A DNA stretch of 64,000 nucleotides from Mauremys mutica. Taxonomy: Eukaryota > Chordata > Testudines > Geoemydidae. The notes under the pieces are model-generated. The model was not told the origin of the DNA, ran no database searches, and saw only the letters and a list, made by a program, of their open reading frames with translations. The stretch is from positions 55,648,697 through 55,712,696 of the forward strand of contig NC_059072.1 in assembly GCF_020497125.1 (NCBI RefSeq), in the 5' to 3' direction. Positions 21,849-34,024 of this stretch are shown one piece after another; position 1 is the first letter of the stretch, and each line of letters opens with the position of its first letter. The translations under genes and the position numbers were made by a program.

Positions 21849-24800
21849 CAGGGCCGTCCCACAACATTTTGGCACCTGAGGCAGGGAGCTCAAATGAGGC
21901 CCCCATGCCCCTTTGCTTGGGCCAAAACCTTGAAAGGTCTCAATTCTGCCTTCTCCTGTTCTACTCCTCTCATGGTACTGCTCTGCTACCTACTCTAATA
22001 AAGGTGAACTAACAACTTAAAATGCCTTGTTCAAAAATTTTTAAGTAACACTTAACTTTCAAATTCCTGAACAGTAAATGTCACTTTTCTTGTCTGCATA
22101 GTAAACACTGGCATTTTTATCTGTTTGAACAATCAAAGTGGTGCTTTCCGTGCCTTCTTGGTTGCAAAGATTTGAACTGCTTCCTGAAGGTCCACAGTCA
22201 GGGCCAGTTCATGCTCTTTTGAGATGGTTGCAAGGCCGACCAGCCTCTCCTGTGTCATTGTGGAGCGTAGATGTGTTTTTATTAACTTCAGCTTGGAGAA
22301 GCTGTGTTCTCCACTGGCAACTGTTACAGGAAGTGTTAGAAGTATGCGCAAAGCAACAAAAGCATTTGGAAAGAGGGTGGTCATCTTATTTGTGCACATA
22401 TATTTCAGAACAGCCTTTGGAGTTGATCCTGCTGAAATGCATCTTGAAAGGGCTTTCAGTTCATCACCTAAATCACTTGCATCAATATTGCACATGTCAT
22501 CATGTGTCAACACTGTCTCTAGTGCCCTGCATTGCTGGTGTAGGTCTTCTTCAGGTATAGTGAGGAGTTTGGGAATATCATACAACATCCTAACTATACT
22601 GCTGTGTTCCTTGAGCTACATGAAACGTTCTTCAACTGACTGTATTGCACAATCTAGCACCTGGTTAAAGAATTCAACTTTGAATTGTTGTTTGGGGTCT
22701 CTTATGGAATTATCCCGTGCCTCGTAATCAAAATATCTTCTCTGGTGACTCTTGTATTCTTGAACGGGTGGGAAAACAGCTTCAGTATGAAGTTCCTCTG
22801 CCAACTTCTGTGCACTCTTCAGAACGTTTTGAAATCCCTCATTTGACCAGTAAGATTGCAGGTATGACTTTGCTTTGTCCAGTTGTTCCATTGCTCCAGA
22901 TATATTATGGTCAACAACTTGGAGTCTCTTGCTTACAACATTTATTTCAAATGGTATGTCATGCCACAACACTAAGCCACGCAGAAATTTGAAGTTATGT
23001 ATGTTTCTGGTGATTCCATTTCCCTCTGCCACTGTTCTCCCATGAACAGTTCCTGTCATAGCATTATCCTCCATAATGGCAACTATGGCATCATCTATCT
23101 TCCCAATTTGGTGTTTGATAGGCTTTATCACCTCCACTCGACTTTCCCATCGTGTAGCACTCAGTGGTTTCAGTGTCAGAGAGGATGCTCCCAGCTGTTG
23201 CTTCAAAATTTGCCATCCATGAGTTGATGCAGAGAAAAATACATAGATGCTTTGAATTATATTACAAAATTAATCAGCCTCACTAGAAGCTGATGCTGCT
23301 TCACTGACCACCAAGTTGAGTGAATGAGAACTGCATGGGACAAAAAAAGTTTGAAGGTTTAACTCTCGGATCTGTGTCTGCACTCCTCTGTTCTTTCCTC
23401 TCATGTTGGCACCATTATCATAGCCCTGATCTTTCATGTCAGCTATCGCAATTCCTGTATCTTCCAGCTTTTTAAGAAGCACATTTGTCATACCAGCTTC
23501 TGTAGTATCATCAATGTCAATAAATTCTAGAAAATGTTCTCTGACAGTCACCATTGCAGGGACATTTTCACTAGGTTCTGTTGTTGTTACAAAACACACC
23601 ATTAAAAACATTTGTTCTGTATGGCTGATGTCAGGTGTGCAGTCCAGAAATAACAGAGTAATATCTTGCTGATTTCAGATCTGCCACAACCTTCTGTTTG
23701 ACTTTTGTTGCCAGTAACTGTATGATCTCATTTTAAATTGTTTTTCCAAGGTAGTGACGTGTGTACATTTCTTGGGTGGTGACTCGTCTTAGATGCTCCT
23801 GGAGTACAGCATCAAACTCAGCCATCAGCGCCACAGTTTTAAGGACGTTTCCATTGTTTGGCACATACAGCTGATCTGAAGTGCCACGCAGTGCTAGGTT
23901 TTGGGTAGCAAGCATTCTCACAATGGCAATGAGCCTTTTCAGAACATTTTGCCAGTAAAGAGACGCTGATACAATCTTCTGTTAATGATGATCATCTATG
24001 GTGACCTTTAACCTTAGTCTCATCTCAAGCTCTTTCCACCTATGGAATGCTCTCTGATGATTTGCTGCCTTCTCATGGCATGCCAGATTTCTAGCCAGAT
24101 TTATCCAGTCCTTTGTTCCTGTAGAACCCAATGTGGCTGGAATATTAGACTGCAAGAGTTTGCAACAAAAACGGTATGCAGTATTCTGGGTTTTTGAGTA
24201 CATAAGCCATGGCCTTTCCACTTTGTCACTGTTGGGGATTTCATGCCAGTAATGTGTTGGATGGAAACTTCTATTTTCATTGTCTTTGGGGAACATGAAG
24301 TTTTTCACTTGCTGTGGCCCATGCAGTACAAGGAAATCCATCAAAAGGCTACTGCTCAAGTGGATCCACAGTCCTGGATCATCTAGACTTAAGGAACTAA
24401 ACTCAGCAGCAGCTGTTTTTTGCATCTCCACTACACTCTTCTCTAGGAATGTGCATGGTTACATCCATTTGAGATGGAGATATGGATGCTACAGTAGCTG
24501 CCAAGTCACCTGCACTCTGACTAACTGGAAGATCCGGCGTCTCCTCACCATTCACATCCTCACTGTGAACATTTGTGACGATGTATCTCAGGAAAGCTCC
24601 TTCCTGCTTAGATAGAAAAGCTTCCTTTGCTTTCTTTCTTTTTCTGAATGCTGCCCAAGAGGGGTGTTTTCTTCTTTCACTTATGACTGCTGTTCTGTGC
24701 CAGCAATAGTGGCTCTCAACACTCAGCTGAAGGGGACAAATAAGCAGGCTGGTAGCAGGGCCTGAGTGAGGGAAGATATCAGCGTCTTAAGGGCCTAACT

Positions 24801-25193
24801 GGCTCTTACTACTTCAGTTGACTGCCTGTTCCCCTCAAGTGGGTTCAGGGAAGCAGCAGGAAACTGGAAGCTCCCTGAGGAGCTGGTGTGAATCAGTCCA
24901 AGCTCCTAGGGGTGCTAGAGAGGTACATAAGAGGCTCCTCTGCCTCTCTCTCCTGGCAGCTTCTGCTGCTTTCTGCTATTCTCTCTCACCTTTTCTCCTG
25001 CCTGCCTGTTATGTCTCTTGTGCCCTCCTTCTTCCAGCACAGCACTCCACCATCTCTGTGCATCTGGAGCAGAGAGAATACATATGCAGCAGCAGAGACA
25101 CAATTTTCTACACTCTGGGTCCTAGTGGCACCTTCCCACAGTCTGGCATATGAGGCAGCCACCTCAGTTCACCTCATGGTAAGGCCAGCCCTG
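21849..25193 (-). mobile_element. hAT DNA transposon, 3.3 kb, perfect TSD CAAACAAA
   Basis: The left end is CAGGGCCGTCCC and the right end GGCCAGCCCTG, giving imperfect inverted ends. The 8 bases CAAACAAA lie on both sides (21841-21848 and 25194-25201). A decayed transposase fills 22133-24431 on the minus strand. The full-length structure with degenerate coding suggests old but complete insertion. Confidence 0.93.
22133..24431 (-). pseudogene. hAT transposase (TTF-type finger, ZMYM1-like group), broken
   Basis: Fragments follow each other in order on the minus strand. An N-terminal TTF-type finger region is at 23982-24431 (HPTHYWHEIPNSDKVERPW, then FCCKLLQSNIP). The RNase H-like core includes IADMKDQGYDNGANMRGK at about 23425 and FVPCSSHSLNLVVSEA at about 23310. 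A middle helical region follows (22616-23206, with LKPLSATRWESRVEV). The C-terminal hAT dimerisation domain is at 22133-22588 (LLTLPVTVASGEHSFSKLK, then RLVGLATISKEHE). The breaks lie between these five frames, with frameshifts or stops near 22600, 23220-23270, 23620-23720 and 23930-23980. Transposases of this group move the element by cut-and-paste. This copy cannot make a full protein. Confidence 0.88.
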
Positions 25194-25201
25194 CAAACAA
25201 A

Positions 25202-25594
25202 TATCCCTTAATATGCCACTCCTCTCACTTTGCTGCACCCCACTCACGGAGGGCTGCCCCCTCATTGGGGTGCCCTGAGAAATGCCTCTGCTGCTGCTGC
25301 CTCTGCAAGTGGCTGCTGTCTCTCTACCACCGCTCTGCCACAGCTCTTTGCAATATCACATTCTGATGTTCCACCATATCACCCAGCATTTAGTGATTTC
25401 AGCCAATAGCGGGGAACCTCACTGCCATTGTAGTTTCTATGTTGTCTTTTGCTGCAACACTGTCCCCACACAAGATCTAAGGCTCAGTCCCTAGACCTGC
25501 TCAGCGGTCATGTCAAGTCAGGGAATCACCAACCTGAAACAAGAACTCTCAGTTGAGTCTAGTCAGCTCTGTCTTTAAATGCTAGAGAGGTGTC
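25202..25594. other. Short spacer between two large DNA transposons
   Basis: No gene or clear terminus seen. Confidence 0.4.
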
Positions 25595-25913
25595 TAAGGC
25601 CTTGTCTACACTGGCAAGTTTCTGTGCAGTAAAGCAGCTTTCTGCACTGTAACTCCTGAGGTGTACACACTGCCAAGCCATTTAGTGTGCAGAAATTGCA
25701 CAGTTGTAGCGCTCTACAAAAAAACAGCCAGACAAGATGCATAGAGATTTCTGCAGCGGGGCTACAGCACTGTGGTTCCAGTGTAGACATCATGGCAATT
25801 ACAGCGCTGCAATTGGCCTTCCCACCCCATACATTCTTTTGCAAATTTGAAAGTCCACTTCCTGTTTGCTCAGTGACGCATGCAGTGGTCTCAGTGCATC
25901 TTTCCAGGTGGCC

Positions 25914-27440
25914 ATGCCTGCTCCATGCGGCAGGCAATTCGCCGCTTGGAGCAATGCCGAGCTGCTGGACCTCATTGGCATTTGGGGAGAGGAGGCTGTC
26001 CAGTCCCAGCTGCGCTCCAGCCATAGGAATCATGATACCTACAGATGGATTTCACGATGCATGATAGAAAGGGGTCATGACCAGGACATATTGCAGTGTA
26101 AGGTAAAAGTGAAGGAGCTGCAGAACAAGGCACAAGGCACAAGGCACAAGGCACGGCAGGCAAACCACCACTCTGGTGCTGCGTCCACGAGCTGCCGGTT
26201 CTACAAAGAGCTGGACGCAATACTCGGTGGCGACCCCACCTCCACTGCGAAGGCCCCTGTGGATACATTGTTGGCTTGCGTGCCAGTCGAGAGTGGACTG
26301 AGCCAGGAGGAGGAAATCTTGGATGAAGAGGGGGAGGGGGAACCAGAGCAGAGGATGACTCGGAGGCCAGAGATGCATGCAGTCAGGAGCTCTTTTTTAC
26401 CCCGGAGGAGCCTAGCCAGTCACAGCAGTCAGATCTTGGCGAAGTGCAAACAGGAGCAGAGGCCCCTGGTAAGTAGATCTGACTTTGGGGATTGCTGAAG
26501 CAAGTTGTTGGGGGCAGGAGGGTTGCAGAAAGCAGGCTTGTCTCCCACCGCATGCCTAGTCTGGGCGGCGGAACAGGCTGTTGATAGACTCCCTCACTTA
26601 ACAGGAATCTCCCTCAGAGATCTCCAGGAAACTCTCATGGAGATACTGGGCAATCTGCTGCCGCAGGTTCTTTGGCAGAGCTGCTTTGTTTCTTGCCCCA
26701 TTAATGGTAACTTTCCCGCACTACTTTGCCATCACGGGGGTGGTGGAGGAATGGAGGGATCATTGCTGCACACAGGCGAGCTGCATAAGGGCCAGGGCGG
26801 AAGCCACAGTCTTGGAGAAGGCCCTCCCTTGATTCACTGCTCACCCTCAGCAGCAAGATATCTTCCATAATGATCACCTCCTATGGAAAGTGTTGGGACA
26901 AGAATGATTATCAGGCCCCTCTTACAGTGCTGGGTCTCCCCAAGAGCCACGTACCCACTGTACAGCAGGGGCCGGGAAGAGTGATTTACCCTGCCCCTGC
27001 AGCTACTCACCATTTAGGGGATCTTGTGGCTCATGTGTGCTTGCCTGGGGTCAGCCAGTTAGTGACAGTTGTGTGAGTACTGGCTGTGTTTTAAATCACT
27101 GAATCAGTGTTGTCTGTGTTGCAAACAATACTGCTTCTGTAAAATGTTGCATTTAAACTGCACAGAGATGACCTTGGGAGCCCAGGCTCACTCTTTGTTA
27201 TCGGCAGCAGAACGGCTACGCAGAATTAGAAAGCAGCCAAGAAGAACTAAGGAGGACTTTCTCTGTAAGGTTATGATGCACTCTGCCGCCGAGAAACAGG
27301 AATTGAAGGAGTGGCAGGACAGTGAGAAGAGGGACCGAAAGGAGAATGCGGCACACCAGAAAGAAGCCATGGAGCGGCTCTTAAACATTATGGAGAGCCA
27401 AGTGGACACGCTCAAGGCAATACTAGCTCTTCAAACCTAG
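25914..27440 (+). CDS. Harbinger Myb/SANT-like DNA-binding protein, two exons
   Basis: The start is ATG at 25914 (MPAPCGRQFAAW). Exon 1 runs open to about 26467, where CCCCTG is followed by the donor GTAAGTAG. It contains a Myb/SANT-like trihelix region: WSNAELLDLIGIWGEEAV, then DTYRWISRCMIERGHD and VKVKELQNKA. An acidic tail follows (EEEILDEEGEGEPEQ). A second coding segment (about 27195-27440, stop TAG at 27438) encodes a charged coiled coil: AAERLRRIRKQPRRTKEDF through MERLLNIMESQVDTLKAIL. The exact acceptor is unclear. In Harbinger elements this partner binds the transposon ends and brings the nuclease into the nucleus. A 7-bp repeat (CAAGGCA, four copies, about 26127-26154) falls inside the frame. 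Little decay is visible, unlike the partner gene. Confidence 0.75.
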
Positions 27441-27949
27441 CAGCTCTGCTCCCATCCTCCCCTGCAGCCACTGTCGCAAAACTTTTTCCCATGCTCCCCT
27501 GCAGACACCGCCAACACATTCTCATCAACCTCTAGGCTCCAGTCTGTACCCACAGCATTCCACTCCTCCCTCCTCACAGTCCAGCACTGTGGACTCCCAC
27601 TACTCATTGCACTCAACACCCATCCCTCTGCAGTGTGGCCCTGCTGAAGTACAGCATCCGCTGCATTGCACTCCAAAGGAGAAGGTTGGGTATGATCCCT
27701 GGACATACACAAATCTATAGCCGTCCTGGGACCCCTCCTTCTCTTGAGACCTTCCCTTCCCCCATTCTCCTCTCTCCTCTGGTTGTTGTCGTCTTTTAAT
27801 AAAATAATTTTGTTTGAAGCAATCTTTATTTCAAGTGAAAGCAAAAAGCACTGCAAAGCAACATACAATTATGTTAAGGCCCCTTCTTGCATCATGTGCA
27901 CCAATCACCTCCTAGCATTACAAGCACTGCAGTCCCGAGTACAGCAACA

Positions 27950-29175
27950 AATATTAGTGGTTTTCAGCTTCAAATTGCTGCCTCAAGGCATCCCTGATCC
28001 TTATGGCCCCACACTGTGCCCCTCTAATAGCCCTGGTCTCTGGCTGTTCAAACTCAGCCTCCAGGCTCTGAGCCTCTGCAGTACAGCCCTGGGTGATGCT
28101 TTCACCCTTCCCTTAACAAATATTATGGAGCGTACAGCACGCGGATATAAGCATAGGAATATTATCATCGGTCATGTCCAGTTTCCCATACAGGCATTGC
28201 CAGTAGGATTTTAAACAGCCAAATGCACACTCAACAGTCATTCTGCACCTGCTCAGCCTGTTGTTGAACTGCTTCTTGCTACTGTCATGTTGCCCTGTGT
28301 ATGGCTTCATAAGCCATGGAATTAAGAGGTAGGCGGGGTCTCCCAGGATCACAATGGGCATTTCGGTGGTCTTCTGGTCCGAGAAGAAAGTCCCTACTTG
28401 CAGCTTCTTGAACAGGCCAGTGTTCTGAAAGATGCATGTGTCATGCACCTTTCTGGACCAGCCTGCATTAATGTCTGTGTAACGCCCACGGTGCTCCACA
28501 AGCACCTGGAGAACCACTGACAAATACCTCTGGTGTTTAATGTACTCTGTGGCTAGGTGGTCTGGTGCCAGAATTGGAATGTGTGTGCCATCTATCGCCC
28601 CTCCGCAATTAGGTAAGCCCATTTGTGCAAAGCCATCCACAATGTCATGCCCGTTGCCCAGAATCACAGTCCTTTGGAGCATGATATGATTAATGGCCCT
28701 GCACACTTCCATTCACATGACTCCAACAGTCGACTTTCCCACTCCAAACTGGTTAATGACCTAACGGTAGCAGTCTCGAGTAGCCAGCTTCCACAGTGCA
28801 ATCACCAAGCACTTCTCCAGTGACAGGGCAGCTCACATTCTTGTGTCCTTGCACCACAGGGCTGGGGTGAGCTCATCACAGTCCCATGAATGTGGCTTTC
28901 TTCATGCAAAAGTTCTGCAGCCACTGCTCATCATCCGAGACATGCATGATGATGTGATCCGACCACTCAGTGCTTGTTTCCCGAGGCCAAATGCAGCGTT
29001 CCACTGTGGTCAGCACCTCCATGTATGCCACAAGCAATCTTGTGTCATAGCTACTATGCATGGTGAGATCAACGTCACACTCCTCTTGACTTTGTAGTTT
29101 AAGGAATAACTCCACTGCCACTCGTGATGTGTTGGTCAGAGTGAGCAGCATCCTGGTCAGCAGTTCGGGATCCAT
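27950..29175 (-). pseudogene. HARBI1-like Harbinger nuclease, inactivated
   Basis: The start is ATG at 29175 (MDPELLTRMLLTL). The DDE_Tnp_4 catalytic triad residues are all still present: Asp in GGAIDGTHI, Asp in ILGDPAYLL and Glu in TVECAFGCLKSYW. An N-terminal helical region with STEWSDHIIMHVSDDEQW precedes them. Four in-frame stops interrupt it: TGA at 28833-28835, TAG at 28761-28763, TGA at 28713-28715 and TAA at 28113-28115. A one-base frameshift lies near 28878. Reading past the last stop gives a plausible C-terminus to about 27950. The family performs cut-and-paste transposition at TWA targets. As it stands it is a pseudogene. Confidence 0.88.
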
Positions 29176-29522
29176 TCCTGCAGCCTGAAAGAGGCAGGGC
29201 GTGCAGTACACAAACCATTGAAAGATGGCGCCAAATGTGGACAGAAGCACAGGGATTGCTGAGATGCGAAGCAATGCATCACGGGGCATTAGGACTGGAC
29301 CCAGGATGACCCATGACCCCATCTGCCTTCCCGCAAGTCTTAGCGGCAAAAGAGAAAGAGGTGCTCTGTGGGATAGCTGCCCAGAGTGCACCGCTGCAAG
29401 TGCCACACGTGTGTGAACACGCTATTACGCAGTGTGAACACAACAGCGGTTTTCCTTTTGTGCTCTCTGAGTGGCACTGTAACTGCCGGCACTATAACTT
29501 TTCCAGTGTAGATGTGTCCTAA

Positions 29523-30875
29523 GACTCTTTAGACAGAATCCATCCCACCAGCTAGAAACACCTGTCCCTATCCATGCTCATCTCCACTGGTATTTGTTAT
29601 CTGGGTGTGGTTCAGTTTAGCCAGGCATGCTAAAGCATAGTTCTGCTTCCCTTTACTTATACAGTAAGGGTAACAACATTTAATTACTCCTGCATTCAAA
29701 TACTAGAGTGATTTGTAACCCAAAGCCATCCCAAATGCCCTTGTGGCATTCCTCCCAATTGTTCCATTAGGTGAAAGGTGGTTTGCCCGCTACCTAGAGC
29801 ATCTGAGTTCATTCCATGTAGCTCCCTTCACATTAAGAAAGTGAGAGAAGTGTTACATTTTGGAAATAACACAGGTTTGCTGGCTACCATAAGGTCAGGA
29901 GGAGTTTTGCCACTGACTTCAATGTAGCCAGGATTTCATCCATTGTTTTTACAGAGGCATCAAGCCATAATAATACAAATGAACAAATGGTGAACAAATG
30001 TTAATCAGAAAAAAAATGACTTGCAAACTATGAAATCCTATTTGGCATAAACAGGATATTTAAAAAAAAAATTATTTTAAATTCAGATAAATTGTTTGCC
30101 AATTAAGAGCATTAGCTGGGGACAGAGTCTTCATAACTGACACATCCATTCATCCATTGATGTAGCCTGGAGGGATGATGATCAATTATTCAGCAAGACA
30201 TTTTAAGCTGCATCCATCTTCCATAGTTTATCATCTGCTATTATGTGAAAAGCAGCAAATAAGGAAACAATTTGGTATTTCTTGGTTAAAATGTCACATA
30301 GCTTCAGTTTCCTAGGTGGAAACTTGACTCAGACACTAGCATTGTTAGAAGATGTGTAACTCCAGCTTCTTATATTCTTAGAATAGAAGAAATATGGTGG
30401 TTTCCCATTAGCAAAATATTACATCTTTTTAGAATAAAAGCCCTCAAAATGTTGCTCCTTCCATCACACTCTATTATCACACACCTCCTCCCCCTGTCAG
30501 CATATAAATGTCCATACAGAAATGCTTTTCTAATTTACTGTTCAAATTCTAAGCCAATTTCACTCTTAGGCTTTCTTTAGACTAGGAAAAAAAGGGGTTA
30601 TTTTAAAAATCATGTTAGCCTACATATTAGCTGACACATCTAGACAAGGTCTCATGAACATGGCACCCATGTACAGAAAATACGCTGCATGGAAGTGATA
30701 CTCTCACTGGTTCACAAGTGGAGATGTGGTATTGAACCTGACCCCTCTGTGGGATTTGCAGTGAGTGTTGTGGTACAGAAATCCCATAAATGTCTGGTAG
30801 TACACTAGATATACTATGAGCTTGGCAGGAAATGCTGTATATGCCCCAAGCACTAGGCTCTTTAAGGCCTTAGCC
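29523..30875. other. Unannotated AT-rich spacer
   Basis: No supported gene or complete repeat. Confidence 0.4.
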
Positions 30876-31145
30876 CAGGGGTGGGCAAACTACAGCCCGC
30901 AGGCTGCGTCTAGCCCGTTAGATGTTTTAATCCAGCCCTCAAGCTCCCGCTGGGGAATGGGGTCTGGGGCTTGCCTTGCTCCAGCGCTCCAGCCGGGGAG
31001 CTGGGTCGGGGGCTTGCCCCGCTCAACACAGCTCCCAGAAGCAGCGGCATGTCCCCCCTCTGGCTCCTATGCGTATGCACAGCCAGGGGGCTCCACATGC
31101 TGTCCCCGCCCCAAGTGCTGCCCCCTCAGAGTCCTTTCTAGAGCA
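30876..31145. mobile_element. hAT MITE, left end only
   Basis: It starts CAGGGGTGGGCAAACTACAG, a classic turtle hAT terminus, followed by GC-rich blocks ('cagccaggggg', 'gtccccgccccaagtgctg') shared with 38880-38960. No matching right terminus was seen, so it is truncated or replaced. Confidence 0.7.
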
Positions 31146-31872
31146 GCCAGAAATAAAAGGTGTAGATAATCTTGGGCACAACTTCTTTAACATTTACAAG
31201 CAAAAGATCAACCAGCCATTCATAATTCAACCCTAAAGGCAGCCCAGTAGAAGAGTATCATAGAATCTCAGGGTTGGAAGGGACCTCAGGAGGTCATCTA
31301 GTCCAACCCCCTGCTCAAAGCAGGATCAAACCCAACTAAATCATCCCAGCCAGGGCTTTGTCAAGCCTGAGCTTAACCTCTAAGGAAGGAGATTCCACCA
31401 CCTCCCTAGGTAACCCATTCCAGTGCTTCACCACCCTACTAGTGAAAAAGTTTTTCCTAATGTCCAACCTAAACCTCCCCCTCTGCAACTTGAGACCATT
31501 ACTCCTTGTTCTGTCATCTTCTACCACTGAGAACAGTCTAGATCCATCCTCTTTGGAACCCCCTTTCAGGTAGTTGAAAGCAGCTATCAAATCCCCCCTC
31601 ATTCTTCTCTTCTGCAGGCTAAACAATCTCAGTTCCCTCAGCCTCTCCTCATAAGTCATGTGCTCCAGCCCCCTAATCATTTTTGTTGCCCTCTGCTGGA
31701 CTCTCTCCAATTTATCCACATCCTTCTTGTAGTGTGGGGCCCAAAACTGGACACAGTACTCCAGATGAAGCCTCATCAATGTTGAATAGCAGGGAATGAT
31801 TGTGTCCCTCGATCTGCTGGAAATGCCCCTACTTATACAACCCAAAATGCCATTAGCCTTCTTGGCAACAAG

Positions 31873-32388
31873 TGTTGCCTGATTTGGGGAGGGTTAGTAG
31901 GGACAGTGGAATTTATCCACTTAATTTGGTTGTATGTAATAATTAATTTTCTAATTAATTAGTAATGTTAGTAATAATTAATAAGTATTAATAATATGGG
32001 TATGGCTCGCCAATATGTGTGATCAGAAGATAAAAGTTCGTCTTGAATCAGGCTTCACAGAATTTAATACAAGGAGATTGGGTTATGTGACAGAAAAACT
32101 ATACTGAGACAGAATTAGTCAAACAAGACCTTTTATTTAAAACCAATAAAACAAGAAGTAAATGTAAAATGTTAAAAGCAGTTTGATTACAAAGTTACAA
32201 AATATCACAGTTCTTTAAGAGATATGATATGATATGATATCTAATGCACTTTGCAGCAAATAGTACTAGAGTGAATTTCACACCTCTGCTAGAGGAAGTA
32301 TAGTTATAAAGAAACTGGTTATGAATTAAACCCTTCTTAGCATAGATGCTTTAGAGGTGAAGTAGAAATTAAGAATTATTGGGCTACA
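31873..32388. mobile_element. Solo LTR of an endogenous retrovirus-like element, inserted in CR1
   Basis: The insert starts TGTTGCCTGATTTGGGG and ends GGGCTACA. CAAG lies on both sides (31869-31872 and 32389-32392); removing the insert restores the CR1 phrase 'ggcaacaagggcacactg'. TG...CA ends, 516-bp length and a 4-bp TSD fit an LTR left by recombination. An AATAAA-like word is at about 32141. There is no coding content. A 5-bp TSD (ACAAG) with a different end is possible. Confidence 0.85.
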
Positions 32389-33690
32389 CAAGGGCACACT
32401 GTTGACTCATATTCAACTTTTCGTCCACTGTAACCCCTAGGTCCCTTTCTGCAGAACTGCTGCCCAGCCATTCGGTCCCTAGTCTATAGCAGTGCATGGG
32501 ATTCTTCCGTCCTAAGTGCAGGACTCTGCACTTGTCCTTGTTGAACCTCATCATATTTCTTTTGGCCCAATCCTCTAATTTGTCTAGGTCCCTCTGTATC
32601 CTATCCCTACCCTCCAGCGTATCAACCACTCCTCCCAGTTTAGTGTCATCTGCAAACTTGCTAAGGGTGCAGTCCACACCATCCTCCAGATCGTTAATGA
32701 AGATATTGAACAAAACCGGCCCCTGCACCGACCCTTGGGGCACTCCATTTGATACCGGCTGCCAACTAGACATGGAACCATTGATCACTACCCGTTGAGC
32801 CCGACCATCTAGCCAGTTTTCTATCCACTTTACCGTCCATTCATCCAGCCCAGACTTCTTTAACTTGCTGGCAAGAATACTGTGGGAGACTGTATCAAAA
32901 GCTTTGCTAAAGTCCAGAAATAGCACATCCACCGCTTTCCCCTCATCCACAGAGCCGGTTATCTCATCATAGAAGGCAATTAGGTTAGTCAGGCATGACT
33001 TGCCCTTGGTGAATCCATGCTGATTGTTCCTGATCACTTTCCCCACCTTTAAGTGGTTCAGAATTGATTCCTTGAGGAATCAATGATTTTTCCATGGGAC
33101 TGAGGTGAGACTGACTGGCCTGTAGTTCCCTGGATCTTCCTTCTTCCCTTTTTTAAAGATGGGCACTACATTAGCTTTTTCCAATCATCCGGGACCTCCC
33201 CCGATCGCCATGATTTTTCAAAGATAATGGCCAATGGCTCTGCAATCTCATCGGCCAACTCCTTTAGCACCCTCGGATGCAGTGCATCCGGCCCTATGGA
33301 CTTGTCCTCGTCCAGCTTTTCTAAATAGTCCCGAACTACTTCTTTCTCCACAGAGAGCTGGTCACCTCCTCCCCATACCGTGCTGCAGAGTGCAGCTATC
33401 TGGGAGCTGACCTTGTCTGTGAAGAGAGAGGCAAAAAAAGCATTGAGTACACTAGCTTTCTCCACATCCTCTGTCACTAGGTTCCCTCCCTCATTCAGCA
33501 AGGGGCCCATACTTTCCTTGACTTTCTTCTTGTTGCTAACATACCTGAAGAAACCCTTTTTGTTACTCCTAACATCTCCGGCTAGCTGCAACTCCAAGTG
33601 TGATTTGGTCTTCCTAATTTCACTCCTGCATGCCTGAACAATACTTTTATACTCCTCCCTGGTTATTTGTCCAATCTTCCACTTCTTGTA
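32384..33690 (-). pseudogene. CR1 reverse transcriptase domain fragment
   Basis: The stretch 33166-33690 covers the N-terminal fingers ([32 protein letters not shown] phrase). The stretch 32384-33046 covers palm motifs, with FADD at about 32660. One or more frame breaks lie at about 33050-33165. It is part of the LINE, not a host gene. Confidence 0.88.
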
Positions 33691-34024
33691 AGCTGTTTTT
33701 TTGTGTTTAAGACGAGCAAGGATTTCACTGTTAAGCCAAGCTGGTCACTTGCCATATTTACTTTTCTTCCTACACATTGGGATGGTTTGTTCCTGCAACC
33801 TCAATAAGGATTCTTTAAAATACAGCCAGCTTTCCTCGACTCCTTTCCCCGTCATGTTATTCTCCCAGGGGACCTTGCCTATCAGTTCCCTGAAGGAGTT
33901 GAAGTCTGCTTTTCTGAAGTCCAGGGTCTCTGTTCTACTGCTCTCCTTTCTTCCTTGTATCAGGATCCTGAACTCGACCATCTCATGTATAACAGTAAAC
34001 TTGTCTCATTGTGATCTGTTTTCA

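Larger units (their letters stand above)
25598..29519. mobile_element. Harbinger transposon, 3.9 kb, two genes, TAA TSD
   Basis: The left end GGCCTTGTCTACACTGGCAAG and the reversed right end GGACACATCTACACTGGAAAAG are inverted repeats. TAA flanks both (25595-25597 and 29520-29522). It carries the two-gene set expected of Harbinger/PIF: a Myb/SANT-like DNA-binding gene on + and a HARBI1-like nuclease on -, in convergent arrangement. Confidence 0.93.
31257..34024 (-). mobile_element. CR1 LINE, 5'-truncated, interrupted by a solo LTR
   Basis: Minus-strand reading gives the inter-domain region (about 33745-33981), the reverse transcriptase (32384-33690, with [22 protein letters not shown] and the catalytic [10 protein letters not shown]), and the CR1 C-terminus (31336-31845, [17 protein letters not shown]). 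It ends with the 3' UTR 'ccctgagattctatgatac'. The endonuclease domain is missing. The solo LTR at 31873-32388 splits it. Confidence 0.95.

Noticed and set aside
30876..31145. Complete hAT MITE
   Set aside because: The left terminus is clear, but there is no inverted right terminus or TSD.
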